NCBI GenBank assembly: GCA_037952775.1
Contig: JBANAY010000004.1
Location: forward strand, 6,696,001 to 6,760,000
Source of the DNA: Clonostachys chloroleuca
Taxonomy: Eukaryota; Ascomycota; Sordariomycetes; Hypocreales; Bionectriaceae
Direction: 5' to 3'
DNA: 64,000 bases
Shown: piece after piece, positions 26,720-38,868 of the stretch
How the letters are laid out: each line of letters opens with the position of its first letter
How positions within the stretch are numbered: the stretch's first letter is position 1
Position numbers and translations under genes: made by a program
The notes under the pieces: generated by a model
Told to the model about the DNA's origin: nothing
Seen by the model: only the letters and a program-made list of their open reading frames with translations
Databases searched by the model: none

Positions 26720-27162
26720 GCGCAGGCTGGACGGATTTTGAGTCTGCCTAGGCAGGGGATTAAGCCTTTGTTGTAGTTTGTAGGTTATCAAGAAGTTAGG
26801 TTACCTTATTGTTTGAGTGATCAGAAGACAATTCTTGCGTAGCGTGCCTATGTTACTAGATCTTAGCAAGAAATCTACGGAGACCTTTGCCATTGAAGCG
26901 ACGCAATGTCTGAGTGACTTCTTTGCGTATCGCTGCTTATTAGTAGCAACAGTTTTATAAAGCAAATTTGACCAGAGTTAAGTTAACATGCTCTACAACA
27001 TACAAGTGAGCGCTACACTTTGATTTTCACCTTAAATCGCAATTTTTATATAGTTTTTAAAATCGAAGCTACTCTTAAAGTAGTTAGAATTTTAAATAGA
27101 GTTTGATTAATATATAATATATATAAAGAAAAATTAGAAGTTCTACAATAATATCTATTTAT
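26720..27162. other. 3' flank grading into AT-rich DNA
   Basis: 443 bp after the flavoprotein relic with no gene. Base composition shifts to TpA-rich at about 27010. Confidence 0.45.
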
Positions 27163-27764
27163 AGTTGAAATTTAGAGAGCCTTATAAGGGATTTCAAGCT
27201 CTAAAGGTTCCAACGCAGTGGTTTAAAATACTATAACTTAGAGGACTAATTTACTATAACTTAGGCTTCTAGCTAGCTGCTGGGGGATCTTTTTAGGGTA
27301 CTTTTAATAGTTAAAAAGCTTGTTATTCGAACGGTTGGGAGGTAGTTCTCCTCTTATAGGTCTACTAACTAAAATTTACTCTAAAACCTACTATAGTTAC
27401 TTCCCGAGCTAATGCTAATTTTCTATAAAAATAATTAGTATAGAAAATCTAAAAAATTAATATATAACTATAGAAACTAAATACTAATATATATAACTTT
27501 GCTATAACTCTAGCTTATATAAAAACCTTTAATAAGAGAATTATTTAAGTCTAGATAATATATATAGTTTCTTTACCCGTTTAAGAGATATCCTAGATTA
27601 AAGTATTACTAAAAGATAGGCCAGATTTAGATTAGGTTGTCTAGGATAGCTTGGTCTTCTCGCTATTACTCCTTAGCGCTTAATTAGGCTAATATAGCCC
27701 CCCCAGCTGAGAGCGGTTGCTAACGCTAACGCCTAGTGGTTGCGTTTACTACAGTGTGGTGCTA
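27163..27764 (-). repeat. Diverged LTR-B-like fragment
   Basis: Begins AGTTGAAATTTAGAG and follows the reverse-complement pattern of LTR-B. Recognisable blocks include AGGTCTACTAACTAAAATTT and AGGCTAATATAGCC, and GAGAGCGGTTGCTAACGC near the end. It is far more diverged than the 12.9 and 29.8 kb copies, so it is an older or sister family member. Its right end is cut by the Tc1/mariner element at 27767. Confidence 0.5.
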
Positions 27765-27766
27765 TA

Positions 27767-29131
27767 AGTCTGCGAACAACCCCACCCCAACGCGACTGTA
27801 TCATTATATACGTTTATATACCTTCCTTCTTCAACCTTTAATTACAAGCTGCTATAATACCTAAAAAATATATCTTTAGTACTAAAATAAGTATAAATTA
27901 TAGGAGAAACTATAAATTTACTCCTGAGTAGAAAGCTATAATATATTATAATTTATTAAGTAGTAAAACCTATTATAAAGTTACTATAGTATATAATATA
28001 AGTACTTTAACTATATAGGTAATCTTTAAATACTAATAAACTAAGAAGATATTAAAAAATAAGCCTTATTATAGTAGGCTTATTAAGTTAATAGCTTCTG
28101 AATATAAGTATATTATTTTAATAGCTAAAAGAGATTATAAGATTATCTATTCTGCTCTTATTAGTATAATAAGTAGTAAGATTAGATTATATATAATTTA
28201 GTATATTATAAAAAAGTATTTCTTATATAAATAGAGAGTTTTATAGAGAATTCTAATTAAGAAGAAAACTATAAGAATTAGATTTTAATAGGTATAAACT
28301 TAGAGGTATAATATTAATATATTAATAGAGATATTTATAAGTATTAATTTAAGTATTATCTTAGCTGTAATTAGGCTAATACTACTCTTAATAGATAATC
28401 TTCTCTAATAAGTTAATAATATAGTTATAGCCTAATTTAAAGAGAGGCTAGATCTTTTAGAAGCCTTATAAGAAGTTCCTTTAATAATATATTAATATTA
28501 TAGTTTATAGGAAGTTAAAAATATCCCTTATAATATAGGTAGTAATCTAATAATCTGAAAGATAAAGCTTATAGTTATAGAGTATAATATAATAAGTATA
28601 AGGAATAGATATACTTCTAAAAGCTATTAATTAGTATTATTAGAGGGTTTTCTCTCTATTTATAATAGAATAAGGTATTTCTAATAAGATAATATAAGAA
28701 TTTATAATTTTAATTATATATCTTAATAGCTATAAATCTATAGGATTAAGTAGATTAACTAGCTGCTATATTTACTAGATCTTAACCTGATAGAGTATAT
28801 TTAGAAGAAATTAAAAGATAACCTTATATAATTTTACTCTGAAACTTATAATCTTAGTAATAATAAGATTAATAGAGTAAAATTAGTAGTATAGCTATAA
28901 GAAGTATAGGACTATATTAACTAGACTATTATATATAAGCTTATTAACTTACTGCCTTAATATATCCGTATAGTTATCCAGGTAAAGGAATTCTATATAA
29001 AATACTAATATTTAGCCTTTAAACTATCTATATACTAGCTTTATTTTCAGCTTAATTTAGAAGAGTTATAGCTATTCTAATATTAGGTATTAAGTGTATA
29101 TTATAGGTACTGATATAGCTGTTCGTAGACT
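27767..29131 (+). mobile_element. RIP-degraded Tc1/mariner-type DNA transposon
   Basis: Ends are short inverted repeats (AGTCTGCGAACA at the left; AGTCTACGAACA on the minus strand at the right), flanked by TA on both sides (27765-27766 and 29132-29133), the target duplication of this superfamily. A plus-strand frame from 27857 (ATA, probably a former ATG, then PKKYIF) to the stop at 29006-29008 reads as a transposase with many TAA/TAG/TGA breaks. The last catalytic block is visible near 28760-28820 as LLDLNLIEYIQKKLKD, matching the family pattern SPDLNPIExxWxxLK. All defects fit C-to-T/G-to-A decay. It inserted at the border of an LTR-A half-copy. Confidence 0.75.
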
Positions 29132-29132
29132 T

Positions 29133-29348
29133 ATTATTATAAATTTAACTAATATATACTATTATATATAGACCCTACTTTTTCTTACTAATTATACCTG
29201 GATTATTTAGATCTTATAATAATCCTTATAATCCTTAAATCCAGATTATTACTAAGTATTAATAATCCCCTAGTATATATATATATCTATTTTACTAGAT
29301 AGAATACTCTTTTAGATAGTTATTAATAATATTATCTATATATCTATT
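29133..29348 (-). repeat. LTR-A, second half of an interrupted copy, inverted
   Basis: Read on the minus strand it begins AATAGATATATAGATAATA at 29348, exactly where the copy at 12485 stops, and continues to the LTR end at the Tc1/mariner border. CTATT at 29344-29348 is the reverse complement of AATAG at 12481-12485, the target duplication of LTR-B1. Confidence 0.75.
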
Positions 29349-29804
29349 TGTTGAATTGAGAGACTATAGCCACTATAAGTTAGTGACCATATCGCTATAA
29401 GTTAGCGGTTGCAACCACTAACCTCTAGCGGTCGCAACCACTAACTGTTAGCGATCGCTATCCCCTGTAACAGCTAGCCAATAGCGATTGAGACCGCTAT
29501 CCGATAGCGACTACGATCACTAGCCAATAGCGGTTGCAGCCACTGTAGGTCAGTAGCTACAGGCCGCTATAACCGCTACGGCTTAGCGGGCTCCAGTTCC
29601 TCTTTAGGGCTAGGAGCGTCAGCAGCGTTATTTATAGGTTATTAGGCTATATTAGCCTAAATAAGGGTCTAGAAAATTCAGGAAAAATCTGAGTAACTTC
29701 TAGTAGCCTAACCTATACCTAAGCTACCCTATAACCAACCTACCCTAGACTAGATCTTAGATCTTAGATATCTCCTTCAGCTTTAAAGATAAGATATCTA
29801 ATAT
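29349..29804 (+). repeat. LTR-B1 fragment, first part
   Basis: Starts TGTTGAATTGAGAG and matches the first ~456 bp of LTR-B, with scattered G-to-A and C-to-T changes relative to the clean copies. It breaks at CTATA (29805-29809), reverse complement of the TATAG at 12888-12892. It complements the fragment at 12486-12887: together the two make one B1 copy. Confidence 0.75.
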
Positions 29805-29809
29805 CTATA

Positions 29810-30674
29810 TATTGAAATTACAGTGGCCTACAAGGTGTATTAGGCCTTGAGACCGCTATAACTAGCAGCAGTGGAAATTTTAGCTTCTAACTTATAGCGA
29901 ACACTCCTCTATAACTTAGTCAAACTTCACACTAGAAAGTCGGTTTATAGTGCATTTTATAGCGCAAAAGGATCTTATTTTGGTGAGAGGAACCGGAAAA
30001 ATATACCAATTTCTCTCATAGGTCTACCGACTAAAAACTACTCTAAAACCCGCTACAGCAGCTTCCCGGGCCACTTTTGATTTTCCGCAAAATTCATTAC
30101 TATAGGAAATCTAAAAAATCGACTCACAACTACCAAACCATAAGATAGATATATATAACCTTTTTAAGACCCACTTTTATCTGAAAGAGCTAGTTAAGCT
30201 GATCAGTTAAGTATAGATATTAGATATCTTATCTTTAAAGCTGAAAGAGATATCTAAGATCTAAGGTCTAGTCTAGGGTAGGTTGGTTATAGGGTAGCTT
30301 GGGTATAGGTTAGGCTACTAGAAGTTACTCAGATTTTTTTCCTGAATTTTCTAGACCCTTATTTAGGCTAATATAGCCTAATAACCTATAAATAACGCTG
30401 CTGACGCTCCTAGCCCTAAAGAGGAACTGGAGCCTGCTAAGCCGTAGCGGTCATAGCGGCCTGTAGCCACTGACCCACAGTGGCTGCAACCGCTATTGGC
30501 TCGTGATCGTAGTCGCTATCGGATAGCGGTCTCAATCGCTATTGGCTAGCTGTTACAGGGGATAGCGATCGCTAACAGTTAGTGGTTGCGACCGCTAGAG
30601 GTTAGTGGTTGCAACCGCTAACTTATAGCGATACGGTCACTAACTTATAGTGGCTATAGTCTCTCAATTCAACA
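29810..30674 (-). repeat. LTR-B2, full-length inverted copy
   Basis: Near-perfect reverse complement of 12893-13756. Its terminal TG is changed to TA at 29810-29811 and it ends TTCAACA at 30674. Both ends and the flanking CTATA show it is the other LTR of the same insertion as the 12.9-kb copy, now in opposite orientation. Confidence 0.75.
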
Positions 30675-33503
30675 AATTTTATTAATAAAAGTTAATAGAA
30701 AGTATTATAATATAAAATTAAATATTTATTATTTTTAGAGAAATCTTCTTAATATTCTATTAGATAAAAAATATATTAAATCTTATTTTATATTTTTTTA
30801 ATTATATTTAGATTAGGATATTATTTATATTAGATTAGAATATATTAGATTTTATTTTAATTTAATTTAAAATTATATATATTTAGAAATAAGAAAAGTT
30901 AGTTATTTAAGATTATTAGTTATTTTATCTATATAAATATAGTATATATTTATAGCTATAGAATATTTTTATCAGGAATAATATAGATTTAAAATTAACC
31001 TGATATCTATTTATATATAATTATTTAGACTATATAATACTCTTTAATTTATATTAAATTATAATTAAATTCTTTTTATCTATTACTGTTATGCCCAAAA
31101 GGTGCTCTAACCACCTATAGCAAAAGGCCTGCTGCAGCCTTCTAGTTAGGAGCTACAGCAGTATTAGAGCCTATATAGCGTAATAATTACTATATAATAA
31201 TCTCTTTTTATTATTTTCTTTTAGTTTAATAATATTCTTTATTATAATAATATCTATAGTATTTTTTTATAATTAAAAGTATTACTCTTAAACTTCTAAT
31301 TATTTTTTATATTAATTAAATAATCTAATACTAAATATATTATTCTTTATATTATAACTAAAGCTTAATTTTAGTATATTATATTATAATTTTAATATAT
31401 ATTATATTTACTTTCTACTATTTTATTATAATATTATAACTTATTATTAGAAAGTAGTATATACTATAACTTAACTCTTATTTATAAATTATTAATCTTA
31501 GAATTAATAAGCTTCTATTTACTAGGAGTATAATTATAATAAGGTTTTATAATAACTAATACTTAAAATAACTTAAGATCTTAACTAATTACTAGCTTTT
31601 TATATTATATTTTATAATATATAAGTATAGACTGCTTATATAAGTACTAAAGATCTACTAGAGATAATTAATTTAGCTAGCTCTATTTAAAAATTAGAAT
31701 CTAAAAACTTAGATCTATATAAGATATTCCAGAGTATAGAACTAAAACTGAAATTCTGTAAATTTTAATAAAAATAATATATTATTTTCTCTCTATATTC
31801 TAAGTATATCTAGTTATTATTATTCTCTCTATTATAATTCTAAAGCTTTTTTCTAAACTATCTATATAAGAATAATAATAGAAGGAAAAACTTATTAGTA
31901 TAATATATTATATTCTATATTAATACTATCTTAATCTATAGATAAAGAATCTATTACTTTATATAAAAATAATCTAAATCCTATAGATAGTAATACTATA
32001 GGGGAAGAGTAGATAGATATAATATTAACTATAAAACTTAAAGTAATTTATATTTATATCTAGTAGCTTAAAAAGCTAAAAAAAGATTAAAAACAGAGTT
32101 TATATTTTAGAATAAGCTAAGTATTAATAGAAAAAGAACTTAGAAAATAATAAAAATAAGTTTATTAGTAATAATAAATAATATATTAAAGTAAAAAATC
32201 TAATTATTTTTAAAAATAATATAATTCTCTAAAAAAGAGAAAAATAACTAACTAATTTTATATATATTTTTAAAGATAAAAGATAAAAATTCTATAGTAG
32301 TAAATAGTATATTCTACTTATACTAAAGTATATAAATATAGATTATTAAATAAAATAGATAAGCTATATATAAAATATATTTAAGAAAAGTAAAAATATT
32401 AAGAAAGATTAGAATAGATTTATTAAATAGTTCTTATTTTTTCTAAAAAAGATAGTAATTTATAAATTCTATTTTTATTAGAGTTTTAAAAAAACCTAAT
32501 AAAGAAAGAGCTAGTTACTATAAGAATTTTATATCTATCTTAACTTAAATAAGAAATAGTTTATTTTAAAATCTAAATAAGAAAAAACTTATTTTTTCTT
32601 TATTAAACTTCTCTAGTTTCTCTAGAATTATATTAATTTATATATAAACTATATTTTTAAAATATATAAAAAAGTTATTAAGCTAACTAAATACTATTAA
32701 ATTACTAAGTATTTTATAAATCTTAAGTATTAATTAGGGAGCTATATAGATAATAATAATAATAATTATAGATTAGAGAGTAATAAGAAATATTAACTTT
32801 TAAATTATATTTTATACTCTAAGAGCTTTTTATAATCTATAGAATTAAATAATTTATTAAAAAGAGATAATATTTTAATTAGAGAATAAAAACCTTTTTT
32901 TAATAAGTTTAAGATTAAATATTATAATTATTATAAAAAGAGCTATTATATTAAAAAGTACTATTTATCTAGGAAAATATAGAATACTATTTCTATCTAT
33001 AGAAAAATCTATAAGCTAATATAGAATCTAATATATTAACCCAGAGTAATACCTTATTAGAAATAGGAATTAGAATAAAAATCTAGATTAAGATCTATAT
33101 ATAATTTATATATAGAACTAATATAGATCTAGATAGTAGTACTAGTATTAATATTATTAGTATAGGTTTTATTAAGTAAATTAAATTCTAAAAAAGCTAG
33201 AAGAAACTTTTTAGTTTAAAAAGTATAAATAATATAGAGATATTTACTTATAGAGTATATAGATTTCTATTTCTATAAAGAATATATAGAGTTATATAAA
33301 GTATTTTATATAATTATATATTATAATTAATTAAAATTTAAAATTAAAAGGAACTTTAGTATTACTATTTACTACTATTTTAAAAGTATTATATATATAT
33401 CTAGTTCCTTAGAGAAAAATCTAGTAATATAAAACTAATACTAAAAGATATAAGATTAAAAAACTCTAGAAGTTTATAAAATTCTATTAAAACTAGATCT
33501 ATA
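30675..33503 (+). mobile_element. Decayed LTR-type element with gag-like relic
   Basis: TpA-rich throughout. A GC-richer island at 31088-31180 starts TGTTATGCCC, a plausible LTR start. Between about 31740 and 33000 a plus-strand gag-like frame is suggested; near 32915-32960 it reads YYNYYKKSYYIKKY, fitting a CCHC zinc knuckle with Cys turned to Tyr. No polymerase part was resolved. The element is cut at 33504 by an LTR-A copy. The first ~400 bp may instead be internal sequence of the LTR-B2 element. Confidence 0.45.
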
Positions 33504-33880
33504 TAACAGTTAGGTTGACTTATACTGGACAGGGTCTAGGATAGATCAGGGTTAAACTAATCAGAGAGTTATTCTGAGTAGTATAACCAGGTTATCTTAG
33601 GCTATATAATATAAGTTACTATTAATATATAAGTATTATAGAGCTAGTAATAATAGATATATAGATAATATTATTAATAACTATTTAGAAGAATATTTCT
33701 ATCTAGTAAATTAAATATATATATATACTAAGGGTTTATAATAGTTGACTAGTAATCTAGGGTAAGTTTAGTTAAGAATTATTCAGGCTTATTAATAATC
33801 TAGAGTAATTCTTCTTTTATTAATAGAAAAAGTAGGATATACTATATAATATAGATAGTATATACTTTATTTATAATAAT
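33504..33880 (+). repeat. LTR-A copy, forward
   Basis: Starts TAACAGTTAGGTTGAC and runs through the same blocks as the 1085, 1955 and 5737 copies. Its distal half (TTATTCAGGCTTATTAATAA onward) matches the copy ending at 1590 better than the Gypsy-A LTR, so at least two subfamilies exist. The following 33881-34540 is AT-rich with no gene. Confidence 0.6.
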
Positions 33881-34757
33881 TATATAGAGTAAATATATAA
33901 TAAAATATATATATATTATAATAATATATACTAGTAAGTTAGATTTAAATACTTTATATATATTATTTTATATATATATAAAAAAATAATAGAAAGAGAG
34001 ATTAGTAGAATTTACAAATAGAAATAAAAAAAAGAAAAGATTACTTATATAGATATATTATGATATCTATATAGATAATCCCTAGTTAGATCTATAGAAC
34101 CTAAGTAGTTATTATTTATATAATTACTTAGAACCCTAGTTTATAATTACATTAGGAAGACTAGTTAGCTTTAGATAGAAGAATAATAACTATATATCTT
34201 ATTTAATTTTATTTATAATAGTAATTAATTATAGAGACCTTCTAATAACTAGGCCTATATAATTATAAGTAGTTTTATTATTATAAGAAATTCTATTACT
34301 AAGTATAAACTCTATTATTAAATATAAATATAAAACTAGATAAAAAAAATAGTTTTAATAATTATTTAATAAATTATTATTCTAATAGTAAATTAAATTA
34401 TCTATATAAAGATCTAAAGAATTTTCCTCTATATAACTATATCTTAAGCAGCTAGAAAAAACTATATTTTTAAGCCTTTATATTTATTATATTAAGTTAT
34501 TAGGCCCTGGCAGCTTTATTATTATTGAACTCTATTATTCTCTTTGTCTTCTGTATTCTCCAGTTCAGTTCCAGATCAGATCGGGCATGCAGCATACGCT
34601 CGCTGTCACCAAAATCATCATGGCATTACGCATAATACTCGACAGTGTTATCTTTTTGCAGTTATCCTGGAGAAAAGCTACATTGATTATAACAGTAACA
34701 CTCGCTCCAATATAGTATTATTCAAGAATACCATATCTTCACGCCAATGCCATAGTT

Positions 34758-36570
34758 CTAGTCACGTTGAGACTCAACTACTCTCTGGGTGGCAGTCTCA
34801 GTCTTGTGAAACCGCCATGGCTTAATCTTTCGCTCAAAAAGTTCATCAAGTTCGGCATGCGAACGTCTTCACATCATTGCATTAGCGTACGGACATGATT
34901 GTATCAGACGATATAGTGACTGCTTACCCAGATGTCTCAGGAATCAGGAGCCAGATGGCGATGACGAACGGAAGTCCAACGCCGGCATAGAACCAGCCAG
35001 CTTTGAGGCCCCAATCCCATTCATTCTCATTGACCATGTGAGGAACCAACTGGTTCATGCCGATATTGAAAATGGCATTGCACGCTGCTGCTGCACCTGA
35101 GGTATAATGTCGGAGTCGTTGAGACGATATTTCACCAACGAAGCCCCAACCTGTGGCGCCATTCATGGTGAGGCCAATATCTATTGAGATTTTCAAGTCA
35201 GTAAGAGTAGCAACAGAGAAATGGATGGAAACAAGGACGTACTCCAGATAACGGCAAACAAAACAAAGACATAGTTGACCGCCGGGACTCTTGGTACAAC
35301 ACCAAGGATTCCGACAAGAAGACTCATGGCCCACATTGTTGTTGTGCCTGAACAGCTAATCATTCTTCTTCCAACACTGTCTGCAAAGTAGACAACAGCA
35401 ACAGCGGCCACAATCTTCACCGAGAGAGTAATACACTTGATTTGGAAAGGATCACCAACTCCGGCTTGTTGGAAAAAGTAGGCGCCAAAAGTCGAAAAGA
35501 GGACGAGACCGGTGAATTGCTGCGACACAAGAGTCCAGAAAGCAACAATGGTTCGAAATCCATCAGTCCCTTGGAAAATGGCATACCACTTCTCCCGGCT
35601 TTGCATTGCGGCGACCTCGGCTTCGTGTTCTGACAACATGACCAGCACCTGCATCTGGTGTTCCAAGTCAAAGTCCTCCACACCTTTATATAGCTGAGTC
35701 AGTGCTTTCCGAGCTCGATCGTGCTTCCCACGCGCGACAGCCCAGGCAGGGGACTCGGGAAGGATAAGATATATAATGGCCATGAGCCCAATATGGGCCC
35801 ATTGTGTATACACTGGGATCAGCCAGTCTTCCGTATGTGAGACCGACAGGGCCTCCATGGCGACATAAGCGAAAAATGTCCCCGCAGTCCACCACAGGTT
35901 GTACGACATGAGTGCCATTCCCCGAATTCGAGTGGGAGCCGTCTCTGTGATATACATTGGAATCGTAGCCTGCATGCACCCAAGACCCAGACCAGCAAGG
36001 AACTTCGCAACGAGCCAATGAGGCCACTCACGAGCAAGTGACTCTCCCACGATGCTAGCCGCCAGGATGGCCCAGCATACAAGCATAGCTGCCTTGCGAC
36101 CGAGCCGAGCCGAGACGAAAGGAAGCAAGACATTGGCGACAAACTGGCCGACAGGCAAGACGCTTCCCCAGGCAGCTAAGACATTCGATGCAAGAACTGG
36201 TTTTCCTTTTGAGTTAATCTCGGTGGCGAATTGCTTAACGAAGCCCGAGTTGGCAAGAATACCGGCATTGAGTCTAGTACACGCGAGAGGTGGTCAGTAT
36301 TAAAATAAAGTAAAAGATATCCAGCAGGGTATCTCGCACGAACCCAGTCTGATATCCATCTGTTCCCGCAGAGAGGGCAGCAAGAAAGACATAGAATGCA
36401 CAGGCTTTAAACTTTTTGGCCGTCTCCCAGGGGGTCAAAGTCTCGTATCCAGTCAATGCTTGACCCCTAGTTGCAGCATCATGTACAGTATCCTTGGAAT
36501 GAGCTTCGCCGCTGTGAAGATCCTCTGCGTGGGTGACTGGATGAGCTTCTTTTTGCTCAGATTGTGCCAT
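34758..36570 (-). CDS. MFS sugar transporter (SP family, maltose/hexose permease-like)
   Basis: Four exons, 36570-36344, 36273-35243, 35180-34928 and 34866-34758, with introns of 70, 62 and 61 bp and consistent phases, give 539 aa. Start MAQSEQKEAHP opens a hydrophilic cytosolic tail. Helix 1 region reads FYVFLAALSAGTDGYQTG. The loop-2 signature is SARLGRKAAML, the helix-4/5 block is GLGCMQATIPMYITETAP then RIRG, the central loop LILPESPAWAVARGKHDRA, the second half has FADSVGRRMISCSG, and the end of helix 12 gives PETSG then RSHAELDELFE. All are hallmarks of the fungal sugar-porter family. Beside a Zn2Cys6 gene and a beta-glucuronidase gene, a glucuronide or related glycoside is a reasonable but unproven cargo. 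A CCGCGG lies 286 bp upstream of the ATG. The gene is intact. Confidence 0.9.
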
Positions 36571-36855
36571 GCTGAAGAAACGGAAGCGATGTTCAAGCAG
36601 AAAGTGTCTATGAAGGACTGAGTTGTCGAGTCTTCCCTGTGTATTGGTCGATAAAACAGTGGAATTGGAGCATCTTTTATCATGGAGTTCTTCCTGCATA
36701 TCGAGTAACACTTGGTGTAGATAGACATCCCTGTTCTCAGCACCCCACGGGGTTCGTGGTTGTCCAAGTTCTCCGCTCGGACTCAATGCGGGGTTTACAT
36801 TAGCTGGTGGAGAAGATGGTCTGATTGAACACTTTTCGGCTAGTTAAGTAAATCT

Positions 36856-36861
36856 CCGCGG
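36856..36861. promoter_or_regulatory. CCGCGG palindrome upstream of sugar transporter
   Basis: CCGCGG, two CGG triplets back to back, lies 286 bp before the transporter ATG in the spacer downstream of the TF3 gene. The same hexamer occurs twice in the TF3/glucuronidase spacer. It is a candidate Zn2Cys6 operator shared by the three-gene module. Confidence 0.35.
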
Positions 36862-36949
36862 GATATTGAATTTCGTGTACTTGCGGAACAAGCGTGTCCG
36901 AGAGTCTCAACGAATAATCTAGACCTCAGAGATAGCCAGCAAATACAAG

Positions 36950-38868
36950 CTACATATTCTGAGTACCTATGCTATCTGACGCCTTGGAATCTAGTTTAGC
37001 CAGAAGATCAAGGAGTTGGGTGAGTAAAGACTTGGAGCGTGCTCGGACACCATCGTGGCCAACAGTCTGGCCAACTTGAAGGACAAGCGTACCAACTCGA
37101 CGAATCCGTTGGACCTAATAAATCAGCATCAATCCATGGTCTTCTTTGCGTAAATTGTAAAGAACAGCATTGGACTAACCGCAGGCTCGCCTTGGATCTT
37201 GACGCAGAGGAATGGAACGGTTTGTAGTTCCTCAAAAAAGCTGCGCGCAATATCGAGTTTCTTCATTGCCAAAGATATTGCATGATCGCTAAAGCCCATG
37301 ACCTCGGGCATGCTGAATTCCTCACAGCATTGCAATATGATGAGCTTGAGGCAATGAAACGCCGAAAGTATGCTCCATCTCTGCACCCAAAAACAAGTTG
37401 TTTGGTAGGCGGAGATCTCTTCATCGACACAATCTGGGGCGCAATCAGGACGATGCAGCCACGAGGGTAATTCTTCTATGAGGCTTTCGAATGCCATGTA
37501 GGCCTCGACCAGCTGGCCTAGCTCAGAGCCTTCAAATTCACTACTGCTTGGATCTGTGATGTTTGTCCCTCGATGTTTTCCATGGGCTCTAATGTCTTGA
37601 ATAAGGCGAGTGGCGAGAGACCATACTCGAATCTTGAAATGAAATCCGACCACAAGTCGTGATTCTAATAATCCTTGGTTGTAGTCCTTGCTAGGATCAA
37701 GCATTGGTTCATCATGTTCCCCATGCTCGCGTAGTGTCAAGCCACCATCAAAGTGAACTTCGCTTAGAACAGGTGTTCGCGTATTCGTGGCAATGCCGGC
37801 GATATCCGTCAGATAGAGTTGCCAGAAACAGGCACGCAGAACCTGGGATTCTTGGCCGGGGATTCGACATACTGTCTCCTCATTGTACAAGCGGAGTCTC
37901 TGCGCTACAAGAGCGGCCTCCCCTTGGTAGTGCCATGCTAATCCTGTCTTACCAGTAGTGTTTTGCAGTGTAATGGAATGCCAGAGACGGATGATTAGTG
38001 AAGAGGAGTTCGGGTATTCCAGGTCATGGTCCTCGTACAATCGAAGCATCGCTCTAGAGGCATTCAAAAATGAGGCCGAGATTAGATGCCTGTTTTGGAC
38101 CAGATGTTCGGGCATAACCGAGGTCGTTACCGCACACATGGCGGTGATCATTGCAAATCCCCTCATTGACGCCAGTTGGGTGCTTAGCTCGTAGCTATGA
38201 AGGGGATTTGGAGACCCTGCATCAGTTGGGGGTTGCAGCAGGCTTGCACTGGTGCGTAAGGTGGACTCGAAAATAATGGGGTAATTGGGAAAGATGTACT
38301 GCATAAAAAGATGGATATAATGATGGACATTTTGTACCACGGCTTCTGCTGGTAGCATAGCACCGAGTGCCGAGAACAGGCCTTCGTGAATCTGTTCGGC
38401 ATTGTGACAATAGCGCTCGGTAGTTGACGGTGAGGTATCATAGCCGAAGGGGCTTAGAGGCTGGTATGTTCGCGGCGAAGAGGAATATGGATGGCCCTCA
38501 GAAGGCCCGTGATGGAGGATGAGGTCGAAAGTGACATGACTTGGGCTATAGCTGTTGGTGCCAAGCTCTCGAACTTGGTGAGTCCTGCCATGGTCTGGGA
38601 GGTTAGGGGAGTTACCAGTGGTTTGCCGGTCGCTTTCACCATCATGAGAGCTGGTAGTGGCCGCAACAGCTTCAGTGGCAATTGTTGGTGCGGCAATCTC
38701 ATTCGTGGGCTTCTTAGTCGGTCTTCGACCTCTTTTTCGAGGCACTGTCGTACGTTGACAATCAATTCCCGAGATACGACAAGTAGCACAGAAGTCTGCT
38801 CCGTCACATTTGACCTTGCGTCTCCTGCAAGCGTCACAAGCTCCGCGGAAGGGCATGTTGCGGTTCAT
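36950..38868 (-). CDS. Zn2Cys6 transcription factor of the glucuronidase module (TF3)
   Basis: Exons 38868-37180 and 37114-36950 with a 65-bp intron give 617 aa. The first usable ATG in frame gives MNRNMPFRGACDACRRRK. The zinc cluster CDACRRRKVKC, then CATC and a last Cys in IDC, has CX2CX6CX5CX2CX6C spacing at about residues 11-37. It is followed by a basic linker (RKRGRRPTKKP) and a low-complexity Ser/Thr region. A fungal middle-homology domain starts near HHYIHLFMQYIFPNYPIIF. Exon 2 ends in a hydrophobic helix-like stretch (LLTQLLDLLAKL). Placed between the sugar transporter (same strand) and the divergent beta-glucuronidase, it is the obvious candidate regulator of both. Its own promoter holds CCCGCGGG 89 bp upstream. 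Confidence 0.88.
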
